A stretch of DNA of 64,000 bases. It comes from Phycisphaerales bacterium (GTDB taxonomy: Bacteria > Planctomycetota > Phycisphaerae > Phycisphaerales > UBA1924). This document shows, piece by piece, positions 36,639-44,948 of the stretch. Position numbers and translations under genes: made by a program. The stretch is from NCBI GenBank assembly GCA_040217175.1, contig JAVJNT010000001.1:1-64000 (forward strand), written 5' to 3'. How positions within the stretch are numbered: position 1 is the first letter of the stretch; every line of letters starts with the position of its first letter. Below the pieces are notes generated by a model. It saw only the letters and a program-made list of their open reading frames with translations, was not told where the DNA came from and searched no databases.

Positions 36639-37016
36639 ATGGCGAAGAAGACCAAGAAGGTCCGCAAGAACGTCGTCCGTGGCATCATCCACGTCAAGGC
36701 GACCAGCAACAACACGATGATCACCATCACCGATACCAACGGCGAGACCCTCGCCTGGGATTCGGCTGGCACCATCGGCTTCAAGGGCGCCCGCAAGGCC
36801 ACGCCGTTCGCGGCGACTCGCGCGGGCGAGAGCGTGGGCCAGAAGGTCCGCAAGATGGGCATGAGCGAGGCCGAGGTCCGCATCCGCGGCACCGGTGGCG
36901 GTCGCGAGGCAGCCGTCAACGGCGTGGTCTCGACCGGCATCCGCGTGACGGCTATCGAGGACCACACCCCGGTGCCCCACAACGGCTGCCGCCCGCCGAA
37001 GAAGCGCCGCGTCTGA
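36639..37016 (+). CDS. rpsK: 30S ribosomal protein S11
   Basis: The 125-residue protein has GIIHVKATSNNTMITITDTNG, GARKATPFAA and the C-terminal IEDHTPVPHNGCRPPKKRRV in parts. S11 lies on the platform near the E site. The next gene is rpoA after a 192-base gap; rpsD (S4), commonly found here, is absent. Confidence 0.97.
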   Translation: MAKKTKKVRKNVVRGIIHVKATSNNTMITITDTNGETLAWDSAGTIGFKGARKATPFAATRAGESVGQKVRKMGMSEAEVRIRGTGGGREAAVNGVVSTGIRVTAIEDHTPVPHNGCRPPKKRRV

Positions 37017-37208
37017 TTCGCACGCACTGAACGTCCCGGCCCGTGGCGTGCAAGCCCCGGTCTGGCTTGTCTGAAACGAAGCGCACCCGGACAGCAGGAA
37101 CGCCCGCCAGCGTGGTCGGTGGCGGCGGGCGGATCCGAGAGCCGAGCGAGCGCAGGCCTGATTCGCCACCCGCCGACCGTGCTCGCTCGAGCAGAAAGAG
37201 GTATGCCC

Positions 37209-38219
37209 ATGCGTGTTCGCTGGCGTGGTCTCGAATTGCCCACCCACGTGGTGTCGGATCCCAAGTTCAACAACTCCACCTTCGGCCGGTTCACCGTCGA
37301 GCCCTTCGAGCGCGGCTTCGGCACGACCATCGGCAACAGCCTGCGGCGCATCCTGCTCAGCTCGATCGAGGGCGCCGCCGTCACGGCCGTCAAGATCAAG
37401 GGCGCGAGCCACGAGTTCGAGACGCTGCCCGGCGTGCTCGAGGACGTCACCGACATCGTGCTGAACATCAAGAACCTGGTGCTGAAGCTCGAGGGCGACG
37501 AGCCCCGCGTCATGCACCTGGCCGCCCAGGGCCCCGGCGAGGTCACCGCCGACCTGATCGAGGCCGATACCAACGTCAACATCGTCAACAAGGACCTCGT
37601 GCTGTGCACGCTCACGAGCGAGGTCGACTTCGAGATGGAGCTGCACGTTGCCAAGGGCCGCGGCTACGTGCCCGCCCAGGAGCACCTGAGCCGCCGCGAC
37701 GAGCAGGACATCGGGCTGATCGCCGTCGACTCGATCTTCAGCCCCGTGCACCGCGTGCGGTACCACGTCGAGGACACCCGCGTCGGCCAGCGCACCAACT
37801 ACGACAAGCTGAGCATGGACATCTGGACCGACGGCACGATCACGCCCGAGATGGCGCTGGTCGAGGCTGGCAAGATCCTCCGCAAGCACCTCAACCCGTT
37901 CGTCCAGTACTTCGAGCTGGGCCAGGAGCGCGTCAGCGAGGAGGCCGCCGCGGCCGCCGGCGTCGACGAGGGGCTCATCCGCAAGCTCAACCTGCCCATC
38001 AGCGAGCTTGAACTCTCCGTCCGGGCCAGCAACTGCCTGGAGAGCGCCAAGCTCTACACGGTCGGCCAGGTCATCATGCAGACCGAGAGCGAGCTGCTCA
38101 AGCTCCGCAGCTTCGGCCGCACGAGCCTCCGAGAGGTCAAGAAGAAGCTCACCGAGATGGGCCTGGAGCTCGGCATGGACCTGCCCGAGGGCTACCAGCC
38201 GGAAGTTGTGCAGCTGTAG
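37209..38219 (+). CDS. rpoA: RNA polymerase alpha subunit
   Basis: The 336-residue protein has the assembly domain (EPFERGFGTTIGNSLRRIL) and the C-terminal helix-hairpin-helix domain (LRSFGRTSLREVKKKLTEMG) that binds UP elements and activators. ATG 37209 is preferred over the ATG two codons earlier because GAGG is seven bases before it and only one base before the other. A hairpin with T-run follows the stop. Confidence 0.97.
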   Translation: MRVRWRGLELPTHVVSDPKFNNSTFGRFTVEPFERGFGTTIGNSLRRILLSSIEGAAVTAVKIKGASHEFETLPGVLEDVTDIVLNIKNLVLKLEGDEPRVMHLAAQGPGEVTADLIEADTNVNIVNKDLVLCTLTSEVDFEMELHVAKGRGYVPAQEHLSRRDEQDIGLIAVDSIFSPVHRVRYHVEDTRVGQRTNYDKLSMDIWTDGTITPEMALVEAGKILRKHLNPFVQYFELGQERVSEEAAAAAGVDEGLIRKLNLPISELELSVRASNCLESAKLYTVGQVIMQTESELLKLRSFGRTSLREVKKKLTEMGLELGMDLPEGYQPEVVQL

Positions 38220-38233
38220 GCGTGCTACTATCG

Positions 38234-38279
38234 GGGCCCGGCTCGTCGAGACGACGCGTCCGGGCCCGTTTGGTTTTTT
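38234..38279 (+). terminator. terminator or attenuator between rpoA and rplQ
   Basis: GGGCCCGG (38234-38241) pairs with CCGGGCCC (38260-38267), with an inner CGTCG/CGACG stem, followed by GTTTGGTTTTTT. It stands just before the rplQ ribosome-binding site, so rplQ may be made at a lower level than rpoA. Confidence 0.6.
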
Positions 38280-38293
38280 GAAGGATTCCCGTC

Positions 38294-38989
38294 ATGCGTC
38301 ACCGCAAAGCAGGCTTCAAGCTCGGCCGCACCCGCTCGCACCGCGAGGCGATGCTGCGCAACATGGCCGCCTCCCTTTTTGAGCACGGCCAGATCGTCAC
38401 GAGCGTGCCCAAGGCCAAGGCGCTCCAGCCGCTGGTCGAGAAGATCATCACCAAGGCCAAGAAGGGTGACCTCCACAGCCGCCGGCAGGTCATCGCCATG
38501 CTCGGGCGAGACCGCAAGGCCTTCGACTGGATGTACGTGCCCAAGGGCGCCGACGAGGCCTTCAAGCAGCGCATCGCCGACCAGCGCGAGCGCACCGAGA
38601 AGTTCTTCGACATCCCCGGCGAGGACCAGGTCGAGCGCAACCGCTACGGCGAGCTGCGCAAGGCCCCGCGCCTCGTCCGCCACATCTTCGAGAACGTCGC
38701 CCCGCGTTTCGAGCACCGCCAGGGCGGCTACACCCGCATCGTCCGCATCGGCTACCACCGGCTGGGCGACGCCACCGAGATGTGCGTGATCCAGTTCGTT
38801 GGCGCCGAGGAGGGCCCGGAGATCGGCGGCAACCCCAGCCGCCGCCGCCGCCAGGCCGACAAGCGCAGCGCCTTCAACGCCAAGCTCCGCAAGGACCGTG
38901 GCGGTGAGAAGACCGGCGAGAAGAAGGCCGAGGCTGCCACGGCGGAGCCAGCTGCAAACGAAGCGGAGTCCGGAGATTCGGATTCCTGA
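38294..38989 (+). CDS. rplQ: 50S ribosomal protein L17 with long C-terminal extension
   Basis: The N-terminal 110 residues match L17 (MRHRKAGFKLGRTRSHREAM, LRNMAASLFEHGQIVTSVPK). The rest, to residue 231, includes TRIVRIGYHRLGDATEM and a charged tail rich in Lys, Ala and Glu. Usual length is about 120. It ends the ribosomal block and is followed by a strong terminator. Confidence 0.95.
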   Translation: MRHRKAGFKLGRTRSHREAMLRNMAASLFEHGQIVTSVPKAKALQPLVEKIITKAKKGDLHSRRQVIAMLGRDRKAFDWMYVPKGADEAFKQRIADQRERTEKFFDIPGEDQVERNRYGELRKAPRLVRHIFENVAPRFEHRQGGYTRIVRIGYHRLGDATEMCVIQFVGAEEGPEIGGNPSRRRRQADKRSAFNAKLRKDRGGEKTGEKKAEAATAEPAANEAESGDSDS

Positions 38990-39010
38990 ACAGTCGATGC
39001 TATGAAGAAC

Positions 39011-39039
39011 AAAACCGCGTGCTCCTGCACGCGGTTTTT
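39011..39039 (+). terminator. bidirectional terminator after rplQ
   Basis: AAAACCGCGTGC (39011-39022) pairs with GCACGCGGTTTT (39027-39038) around TCCT. The T-run serves the plus strand, and the A-run gives a T-run for folE2 on the minus strand. Confidence 0.85.
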
Positions 39040-39066
39040 CGTTTGCGATAGGAGCGGAGCCCAGGC

Positions 39067-39882
39067 CTACTTGCCCTTGGACCGCTCCAGCTCCGCGTAT
39101 GCGTTGTGGCTGTGGATGCTCTCGAAGTTCTCGCTGCTGATGGCGTACCACCGCACGCGGTCGTCCTTGTCGAGCGCGATCGCCAGATCTCGGATGATGT
39201 CCTCGACGAACTTCGGGTTGTCGTAGGCGTGCTCGGTGACGTACTTCTCGTCGGGCCGCTTGAGCAGGGCGAAGACCTCCAGCGAGCTCGCGCCCTCGCA
39301 GATCTCGACGAGGTCCTCGATCCACATCTCGCCGGTGAAGCGCACCGAGGCGGTGATCTCGCAGCGCTGGTTGTGGGCGCCGTACTCGGAGATCTCCTTG
39401 CTGCACGGGCACAGGCTGGTGGCCGGGGCGGCGACGGTCATGATGAAGTCGTCGTCGCCGTTGGCCGTGCACGAGAACGTCACCTTGTAGTCCATCAGGC
39501 TCTCGATGCCGGTGACGGGCGCCTTCTTCTTGACGAAGTAGACGAAGCTGGCCTCGATGTGGGCTTCCTTCGCGTTCAGGCGGTCGCGGATGGCCCGGGC
39601 GATGCCGGGGAACTCTTCGGGCGTAATGGGCTCGCACGCGTGGCTCTCGAGCACCTCGATGAAGCGGCTCATGTGCGTGCCCTTCTGCGTGTGCGGCAGG
39701 GCGACGTACATCGAGATGTCGGCGATCGAGCCCTGCTCGCCGCCGGCCCGCGTGCGCAGGCGGATGGGGTAGACCACCTTCCGCACGCCCACGCGGTCGA
39801 TGGCGATCTCGCGTGGATCGGCGCTCGACTGCATGTCGGGCATGGAGGCGTTGGCGGGGTTCTGGGTCGTGCTCAAGGTCAA
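39067..39882 (-). CDS. folE2: GTP cyclohydrolase FolE2 (type IB)
   Basis: The 271-residue enzyme converts GTP to dihydroneopterin triphosphate, the first step to folate and related pterins. It belongs to the FolE2 family, not FolE: GTHMSRF, SLCPCSKEISEYGAHNQRC (catalytic Cys158 or 160 and His170 in this region) and a C-terminal ALLKRPDEKYVTE segment. Known FolE2 enzymes do not require zinc, in contrast to FolE. It is on the opposite strand to rplQ and shares the terminator with it. A membrane protein gene ends 51 bases upstream. Confidence 0.93.
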   Translation of the reverse strand: MTLSTTQNPANASMPDMQSSADPREIAIDRVGVRKVVYPIRLRTRAGGEQGSIADISMYVALPHTQKGTHMSRFIEVLESHACEPITPEEFPGIARAIRDRLNAKEAHIEASFVYFVKKKAPVTGIESLMDYKVTFSCTANGDDDFIMTVAAPATSLCPCSKEISEYGAHNQRCEITASVRFTGEMWIEDLVEICEGASSLEVFALLKRPDEKYVTEHAYDNPKFVEDIIRDLAIALDKDDRVRWYAISSENFESIHSHNAYAELERSKGK

Positions 39883-39933
39883 ACCTCTTCCGGCATCAGG
39901 TTCCGGCTTTCTATTCCGGCGATCAAGACGGCC

Positions 39934-40785
39934 TCAGCCCTCGGCCCGCTTCACGATCGAAGCGGCCCAGGCGAGCCCGATGGGTGTTCCCAGGAGCGCG
40001 CCGGCCGCCCAATCGAGCGGCGTGACGCGGACGATGCCCGGCAGGGCCTGGGCGTAGGCCGACGCCAGGGCTGAGTCGGCGGCGACGGTCGCGAAGGCGT
40101 ACGCGGGCGCGGCGATGGCCAGCAGCGCCGCGGCGCCGATCGCGCCGATGGCCGGCGCCTTGACGTCCACGAGCTTGGCAAGGACCGCGATGACGACCGC
40201 GGCAACCGCGGCCGCGGCGATGACCTGGCCCTTGATGTCGGTGACCGCCAGCACCCATGCGACCGCGGCGCCGCCGGCCACCGCGATCGCGATGGCCCCG
40301 AGCGTCCGGGGCGAGAACGCCAGCGTCTTCTCGGCCTCCATGGCCTCGATCGACTGCGGGGTGATGTGCTCGCCGGGGACGGGCACGTGCCGCTGGGCCG
40401 CCAGGGTGACGACGACGCCCACGCCGATCAGGCACAGCGCCACCACGACGCCCTCGGCCACGAGCAGGCCCCAGGGTCCGTCGCCGAAGGCCGAGATCGC
40501 CGAGACGATGCCGGCCGACATGCCCGCCATCCAGGTCATGACGATGCCGGCGCACGTGAGGCCGGGCCGCAGCCCGCAGCGGTACGCCGCGACGCCGCCG
40601 ATGGCTGCGGCCAGGGCCGAGCCGAAGACCAGCGAGAGCACGCCGACGACCGGGCTCGCCGAGGCAAGGGCCGTGCCGGCCGATCCGTCGGGTGCGTCCG
40701 ACAGGCTCATGAGCACGCCCGCGATGGGGCCGATCACGACCAGGGACAAGATGTAGAGGCTCCAGCGGATCGTCGCATCGACCAT
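39934..40785 (-). CDS. multi-pass membrane protein of unknown function
   Basis: The 283-residue protein has about seven hydrophobic segments, including SLYILSLVVIGPIAGVLMSL, VVGVLSLVFGSALAAAIGG and IAIAVAGGAAVAWVLAV, rich in Ala and Gly. I see no known motif. It is likely an inner membrane protein. It lies upstream of folE2 on the same strand and is divergent from another unknown membrane protein gene. Confidence 0.7.
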   Translation of the reverse strand: MVDATIRWSLYILSLVVIGPIAGVLMSLSDAPDGSAGTALASASPVVGVLSLVFGSALAAAIGGVAAYRCGLRPGLTCAGIVMTWMAGMSAGIVSAISAFGDGPWGLLVAEGVVVALCLIGVGVVVTLAAQRHVPVPGEHITPQSIEAMEAEKTLAFSPRTLGAIAIAVAGGAAVAWVLAVTDIKGQVIAAAAVAAVVIAVLAKLVDVKAPAIGAIGAAALLAIAAPAYAFATVAADSALASAYAQALPGIVRVTPLDWAAGALLGTPIGLAWAASIVKRAEG

Positions 40786-40934
40786 GGTTGCTCCGGCGGA
40801 TTCGACCCACTACGCCCGAGTGGCGAAGGGAGAACCCGGTCCGATGGTGGATTGTTGCCGGCTTTCTGGCCACATCGACCCCCGAGCGGCCAAGGATCGG
40901 AGCAACCAGTGGAAAACGGGGGAGACCACCCACG

Positions 40935-41909
40935 ATGCGCACGACGCCGCCCGAATTCGACCAGAGCGACCGATCGGCCCACCCGTGGTCGATCGCCGAG
41001 CCCGGGTCGTGGACGGAACTGGCCGAGTCGACGGCGTTCGTCTTCCGCGCCGGCGGGCTGGCGCTGCACCCGGTGACGCTGGCCTTGGCGGGCGTCGCGG
41101 CGCTGTCTGCCTCGTGGGCCCTACCGATCAGCCACGAGTCGCTGCTGCCGTGGCTGGGCGAATCCGGCTTCTGGGGCACGGTCTGGGCGTGGTCTCGGCT
41201 GCTGTGGGTCGTGCTGGTCGCCTGCGTATGCGGTGTCGCCGCGGCACGGGTGATCGCGGCACGGCCGACGCGGGCCGAAGTGTGGGGGGCTCTTCCGCCC
41301 ATGCTGGCCAGCGCCGGGCTGTGCGTTTCGACGTACGTCGCCGTGCTGCTCGGCGCGATGTTCGCGGCGTGGCTGGGCGTCGCGGTGGGGGGCTGGTTCG
41401 ACAACGCCTTCGGCGCGGCGCTCGCCTCGCTGGTCGTCTTTGCCTGCTTGCTCGCGGGCGTCGTGGCGACCCTCTTGCTGCTGCTGGCGATTCCCGCGAT
41501 CGCGACGAATGACGCCGACGCGCCCGACGCGATCCAGCGCGCAGCGGCCCATCTCATCGCCCGCCCCGGACTCTCGCTGGCGATGCTGGTGCTCAGCGCC
41601 GGGATCACCGGAGCCGTCGTATTGGTTGCGCTCTCACTCCTTTCGATCGCCTCCGCGGCGGCCCTCGACGGGTTCGAGCCTGCTCCGGTCCTCGTGTGGC
41701 TGCCGAGCACGATCGGGCTCTTCGCGACGCTGGCCGTGCTCTGGGCGGCCTTGACGCAGACGGTGCTCACGCTGCGCGAAGTGGTCGATCGCGAGGATCG
41801 TGCCAGTTGCTGGGATCCGGCGCCCCAGGCCGAGGCCATCCACCGGGCGATCGAGGCCCGGGCCGCCATCCGTCGTGATTCGGGCGGCGACGAGCAGTCG
41901 GCCTCGTAG
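40935..41909 (+). CDS. multi-pass membrane protein of unknown function
   Basis: The 324-residue protein has six hydrophobic segments (for example LLWVVLVACVCGVAAARVIA, LVVFACLLAGVVATLLLLLA). Charged ends include a C-terminal VVDREDRASCWD. The ATG at 40935 follows GGGGAG. No family is recognised. A hydrophilic N-terminus of about 35 residues precedes the first segment. Confidence 0.7.
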   Translation: MRTTPPEFDQSDRSAHPWSIAEPGSWTELAESTAFVFRAGGLALHPVTLALAGVAALSASWALPISHESLLPWLGESGFWGTVWAWSRLLWVVLVACVCGVAAARVIAARPTRAEVWGALPPMLASAGLCVSTYVAVLLGAMFAAWLGVAVGGWFDNAFGAALASLVVFACLLAGVVATLLLLLAIPAIATNDADAPDAIQRAAAHLIARPGLSLAMLVLSAGITGAVVLVALSLLSIASAAALDGFEPAPVLVWLPSTIGLFATLAVLWAALTQTVLTLREVVDREDRASCWDPAPQAEAIHRAIEARAAIRRDSGGDEQSAS

Positions 41910-42071
41910 CCGTCGTCAAACCAGCCAAACGAAGCCGGCGTATCGGTTGTAACGTCGGACCGAGCGGGCACGCTGCGTTCGATCGGCCTGCAATTCGCAC
42001 CTGAGTCGAGAGATGCCCGCGAATCTCCGATGATCGGATGAAGGAAGGATTGGCGCCGGGCATATGCTGCC

Positions 42072-43874
42072 ATGATGCGATCGAGTTCGAGCCATCGAGT
42101 CCAGGCCCATCCGCTCCGGCGGGCTGGCGTGGCGTCGTTGGTCTTGGCCGTCGCATACGCATCGCACGCCCGGACGTCCCAGGCCGAAACACAGAACCCG
42201 CCGGCCGATCCGCCGGCAACGTCGACCGAACCGGCGTTCGACCCGGTGGCCATCCTCCTTGCTGCCGAAGGGGACGATGCTCGGCGTCAGGTCGCTCGGG
42301 GCTTGCTGCAGCGATTTACGAGCGATGCATCGCTCGCCATGCCTGACGCGTGGCTCCTCGAACAGCCCGCGGCATCGCTTCGCCTGCTGGGCGACGTGGC
42401 CGCGACGCAAGAAGACTTCGACGCGGTCGCCGCGGGCATCGTGCGTGCCATGCGCATCGGCGGTGGAAACAACGGCGCGGGCATCAGATCGCTCGATGTT
42501 GGGTCGGCCGATGCGCGTGCAGCGTGCCTGACGATGCTCGCGAGGTCGAACGACCCGGCGGCCGCCGAACTGCTCGTGTCGTGGCTCGAGTCGGCCTCCG
42601 CCCGCGATCGTGGCCCCATCGTTGCTTCGCTGGTGGCGATGACGGGCCGGGCCGACCTGGGCGATGCCCCCGATGCGTGGCGTCAGTGGCTCACCCGCCA
42701 CCGGCACCTCCCGCCGATCGCGTGGCGGGCGTTGCTTGCGCGAGGCTTACGCGAGCGAGCCGAGTCGCTCGACCAGCGCGAACGCGACCTGCTGCGGACG
42801 CTCGTCGAAACCACGCGGAGGCTCTACGCAGCGCTGCCCGCTACCAACCGGCCGGCGGCGCTCGCCCGGATGCTGCAAGACGCCGAGCCAGCGATTCGCC
42901 TGGCCGCAACGGACATCCTGCTGCGCGAGCTCGAGCGTGGCGTCATGCCGTCGAGCGAAGTTTCGACGGCCGTGGTCGCGTTGCTCGACGATCCGCAGGC
43001 GAGCATCCGTCAGGCGGCCGCGGTGCTGGTCGATCGCATCGTGCCCGAGGGCTCGGCCGTGCGGCTGAGCGTGGCGCTCCGGCAAGAGCAGGATCCCGAC
43101 GTGGCCGCCGTGATGCTGCGGGCGTTCCGCCGGTCGCCCGATGCCACGGCGATTGATGCGGTGCTCCGATGGCTGGAGCATGGCGAGCCGACACGCGTGG
43201 CGGCGATGCGGGCCATACTGAGCCTACTCGAGGCCGGTTTCCAGCCAAACGAGTCGCAGCGCGGCCGCGTCCTTGCGCAATTGGACCCGCAACAGTCGGC
43301 GTCGCTGACGCCCGCGGGCGTCCAGGTGCTCGCCCGCTTGGGCGGTCGCCCGGGGCTCGAGATCGTGCGATCGCTTCTGTTCTCGGCGCGGCCCGAAATC
43401 CGACGGGCGGCGTCCGAGGCGCTGCTGTCCAGCGAAGAGTTCGTCGACGATCTGCTGGTCGCTGCCGAGGCCGATCCGGCCCTGCTCCAGCGGGCGGCCG
43501 ATGCCATCGCGATGCACAAGCCCTGGGCAGGGCCGCTTCGACGCGTAGCCACACTCGAGGCACGGTCGACGGTGGACGCAAGCGCGAGCGAGCCCTTGCC
43601 CATCACGGCGTCGCTCGCACGACTCTTGTCGATGCAGGAACGACTCGCGGCCGCGCAGACGCTGGCTGGGCACCCGACCGCGATCCGCGCCGTGCTTGGT
43701 GCGCCGTCTCGCCCGGCGTTCGTCGATGGTCCCGCTGGCGATCGCGACTTCGCCCGCGCACGCTTCCTGCTGGGCCTGCCCGAGCCCGAGCCTGAGCCGC
43801 AACCCGAAGCGGTCGAAGTACCGCAGGACGCGACCGCCGAGCAGGACGAGCCTGCCGCCGCGCCGCCTGGTTGA
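42072..43874 (+). CDS. secreted HEAT-repeat protein
   Basis: The 600-residue protein has a long, polar signal peptide region (about 1-40, GVASLVLAVAYASHARTSQA). Alpha-helical repeats of about 35 residues fill the mature part (AEPAIRLAATDILLRELERG, DPQASIRQAAAVLVDRIVPE, ARPEIRRAASEALLSSEEFV), the HEAT/Armadillo pattern used for protein contacts. The C-terminus is Pro/Glu-rich. A partner cannot be predicted. The gene ends four bases before the stop of the convergent gene. Confidence 0.75.
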   Translation: MMRSSSSHRVQAHPLRRAGVASLVLAVAYASHARTSQAETQNPPADPPATSTEPAFDPVAILLAAEGDDARRQVARGLLQRFTSDASLAMPDAWLLEQPAASLRLLGDVAATQEDFDAVAAGIVRAMRIGGGNNGAGIRSLDVGSADARAACLTMLARSNDPAAAELLVSWLESASARDRGPIVASLVAMTGRADLGDAPDAWRQWLTRHRHLPPIAWRALLARGLRERAESLDQRERDLLRTLVETTRRLYAALPATNRPAALARMLQDAEPAIRLAATDILLRELERGVMPSSEVSTAVVALLDDPQASIRQAAAVLVDRIVPEGSAVRLSVALRQEQDPDVAAVMLRAFRRSPDATAIDAVLRWLEHGEPTRVAAMRAILSLLEAGFQPNESQRGRVLAQLDPQQSASLTPAGVQVLARLGGRPGLEIVRSLLFSARPEIRRAASEALLSSEEFVDDLLVAAEADPALLQRAADAIAMHKPWAGPLRRVATLEARSTVDASASEPLPITASLARLLSMQERLAAAQTLAGHPTAIRAVLGAPSRPAFVDGPAGDRDFARARFLLGLPEPEPEPQPEAVEVPQDATAEQDEPAAAPPG

Positions 43875-43878
43875 CGAT

Positions 43879-44817
43879 CTAGCCGCGGGGCTTCAGGCCC
43901 TCGAGCGGCTGGATGAAGTGCATCGAGATCAGCACGTAGGGCTGGCGGCCGTAGCGATAGATCGTGCCGCTCACCTCGAAGGCCACGCGGTCGCCGTACC
44001 GATCGACGGCCCGCTCCATCGCTCGCAGAGAGGCGTTGGGCAGCACGAGCAGCGGCGTCTCGGCCGCGGGCACGTCGGCGTCCTGATCGAACGCGAGCGT
44101 CCAGAGACCGCGCTGGCGTTCGAGCCTCACGCGGCGGCGAACGAGCCGATCGCCTTCCTGGTATCCGTCCTGCTCGATGAGTTCTTGGCCCTCGCCGCCC
44201 GGGTTCTCTGAAGCCTCTTGGGTCGCGGGGGGCGAGACCGACGGCGCCTCGAGCGAGCGAGCCCGACGCCGGCCCGACTCGAGCTCCTCGGCGATGGCCC
44301 GGAGCTGCGGATCGATGCGGCTGAGCGGGTCGACGCCCGGTCCTCCCTCGTCATCGGCAGGGCGTTCGGCCTCGACCGGCGCGACCGTGGGGGCGGTGAT
44401 GATCGCGTAGTTGGTCGGCAGCAGGTAGTTCGTGTCTTCGTACACCGTCAGCACGCCCGTCACCCGAACGGCGGGCGCTGAAGCCGAGTCCACCGACTCG
44501 ATCATCCGCTCGAGCTGGCGGCAGGGCAGCAGGACCATGGCCTTGGGCTCCCCGTCATCGCCCATGAAGACGAACGCCCACTCGCCAAAAGGCGTGCGTC
44601 GCAGCAGACCGGGCCGCTCGGGCAGCACCGCGCCCTCGACGGCGAGCACGCCGAGGCCCGTCGCGCCGGGCTCGCTGACGCCCAAAAGCAGCTCGCGGAT
44701 GGCCTCGGGCAGTGGCGAGTCGTCGCCGGACGGATCGGCATCTTGGGCAAAGGACGCGCCGGCTGCGAGCAGGCCCGACGCGAGGCAAAGCGTGGTGAGA
44801 AAGCCAGACGGGTGCAT
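43879..44817 (-). CDS. secreted protein of unknown function
   Basis: The 312-residue protein has a signal peptide (MHPSGFLTTLCLASGLLAAG, then ASFAQDADPS). Two beta-rich parts (WAFVFMGDDGEPKAMVLLPC, and a C-terminal GTIYRYGRQPYVLISMHFIQP) flank an acidic linker (about 150-215). Both beta parts contain ERMIESV/AMERAVDRYG helices and VxVxGxLxxYxxxxYLL strands, which suggests an internal duplication. No known domain is recognised. It reads away from the ABC exporter gene. Confidence 0.7.
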   Translation of the reverse strand: MHPSGFLTTLCLASGLLAAGASFAQDADPSGDDSPLPEAIRELLLGVSEPGATGLGVLAVEGAVLPERPGLLRRTPFGEWAFVFMGDDGEPKAMVLLPCRQLERMIESVDSASAPAVRVTGVLTVYEDTNYLLPTNYAIITAPTVAPVEAERPADDEGGPGVDPLSRIDPQLRAIAEELESGRRRARSLEAPSVSPPATQEASENPGGEGQELIEQDGYQEGDRLVRRRVRLERQRGLWTLAFDQDADVPAAETPLLVLPNASLRAMERAVDRYGDRVAFEVSGTIYRYGRQPYVLISMHFIQPLEGLKPRG

Positions 44818-44911
44818 CACCCAAGCGTATCGGCCCCGACGAGGCTCATTCTGGAAGACCGGCCCCGAGATCCTGCTCGGCCTGGTCGCCACGAAGCCAG
44901 CCGCCCTCGCG

Positions 44912-44940
44912 TTGCTCCGGCCCCGGGGGGCCGCAATACT
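44912..44940 (+). promoter_or_regulatory. promoter placed for near-leaderless transcript
   Basis: TTGCTC (44912-44917), a 17-base spacer and AATACT (44935-44940) end eight bases before ATG 44949. No Shine-Dalgarno site lies in the intervening C-run, so initiation would be leaderless or nearly so. Confidence 0.4.
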
Positions 44941-44948
44941 CCCCCCCA

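Noticed and set aside
36093-37889. A 598-codon minus-strand open frame opposite rpsM-rpsK-rpoA
   Set aside because: The plus-strand ribosomal genes are certain, and the minus product has no recognisable feature.
39923-42253. A 776-codon open frame on the minus strand
   Set aside because: It spans several genes on both strands and reads as low-complexity Ser/Ala/Arg sequence.
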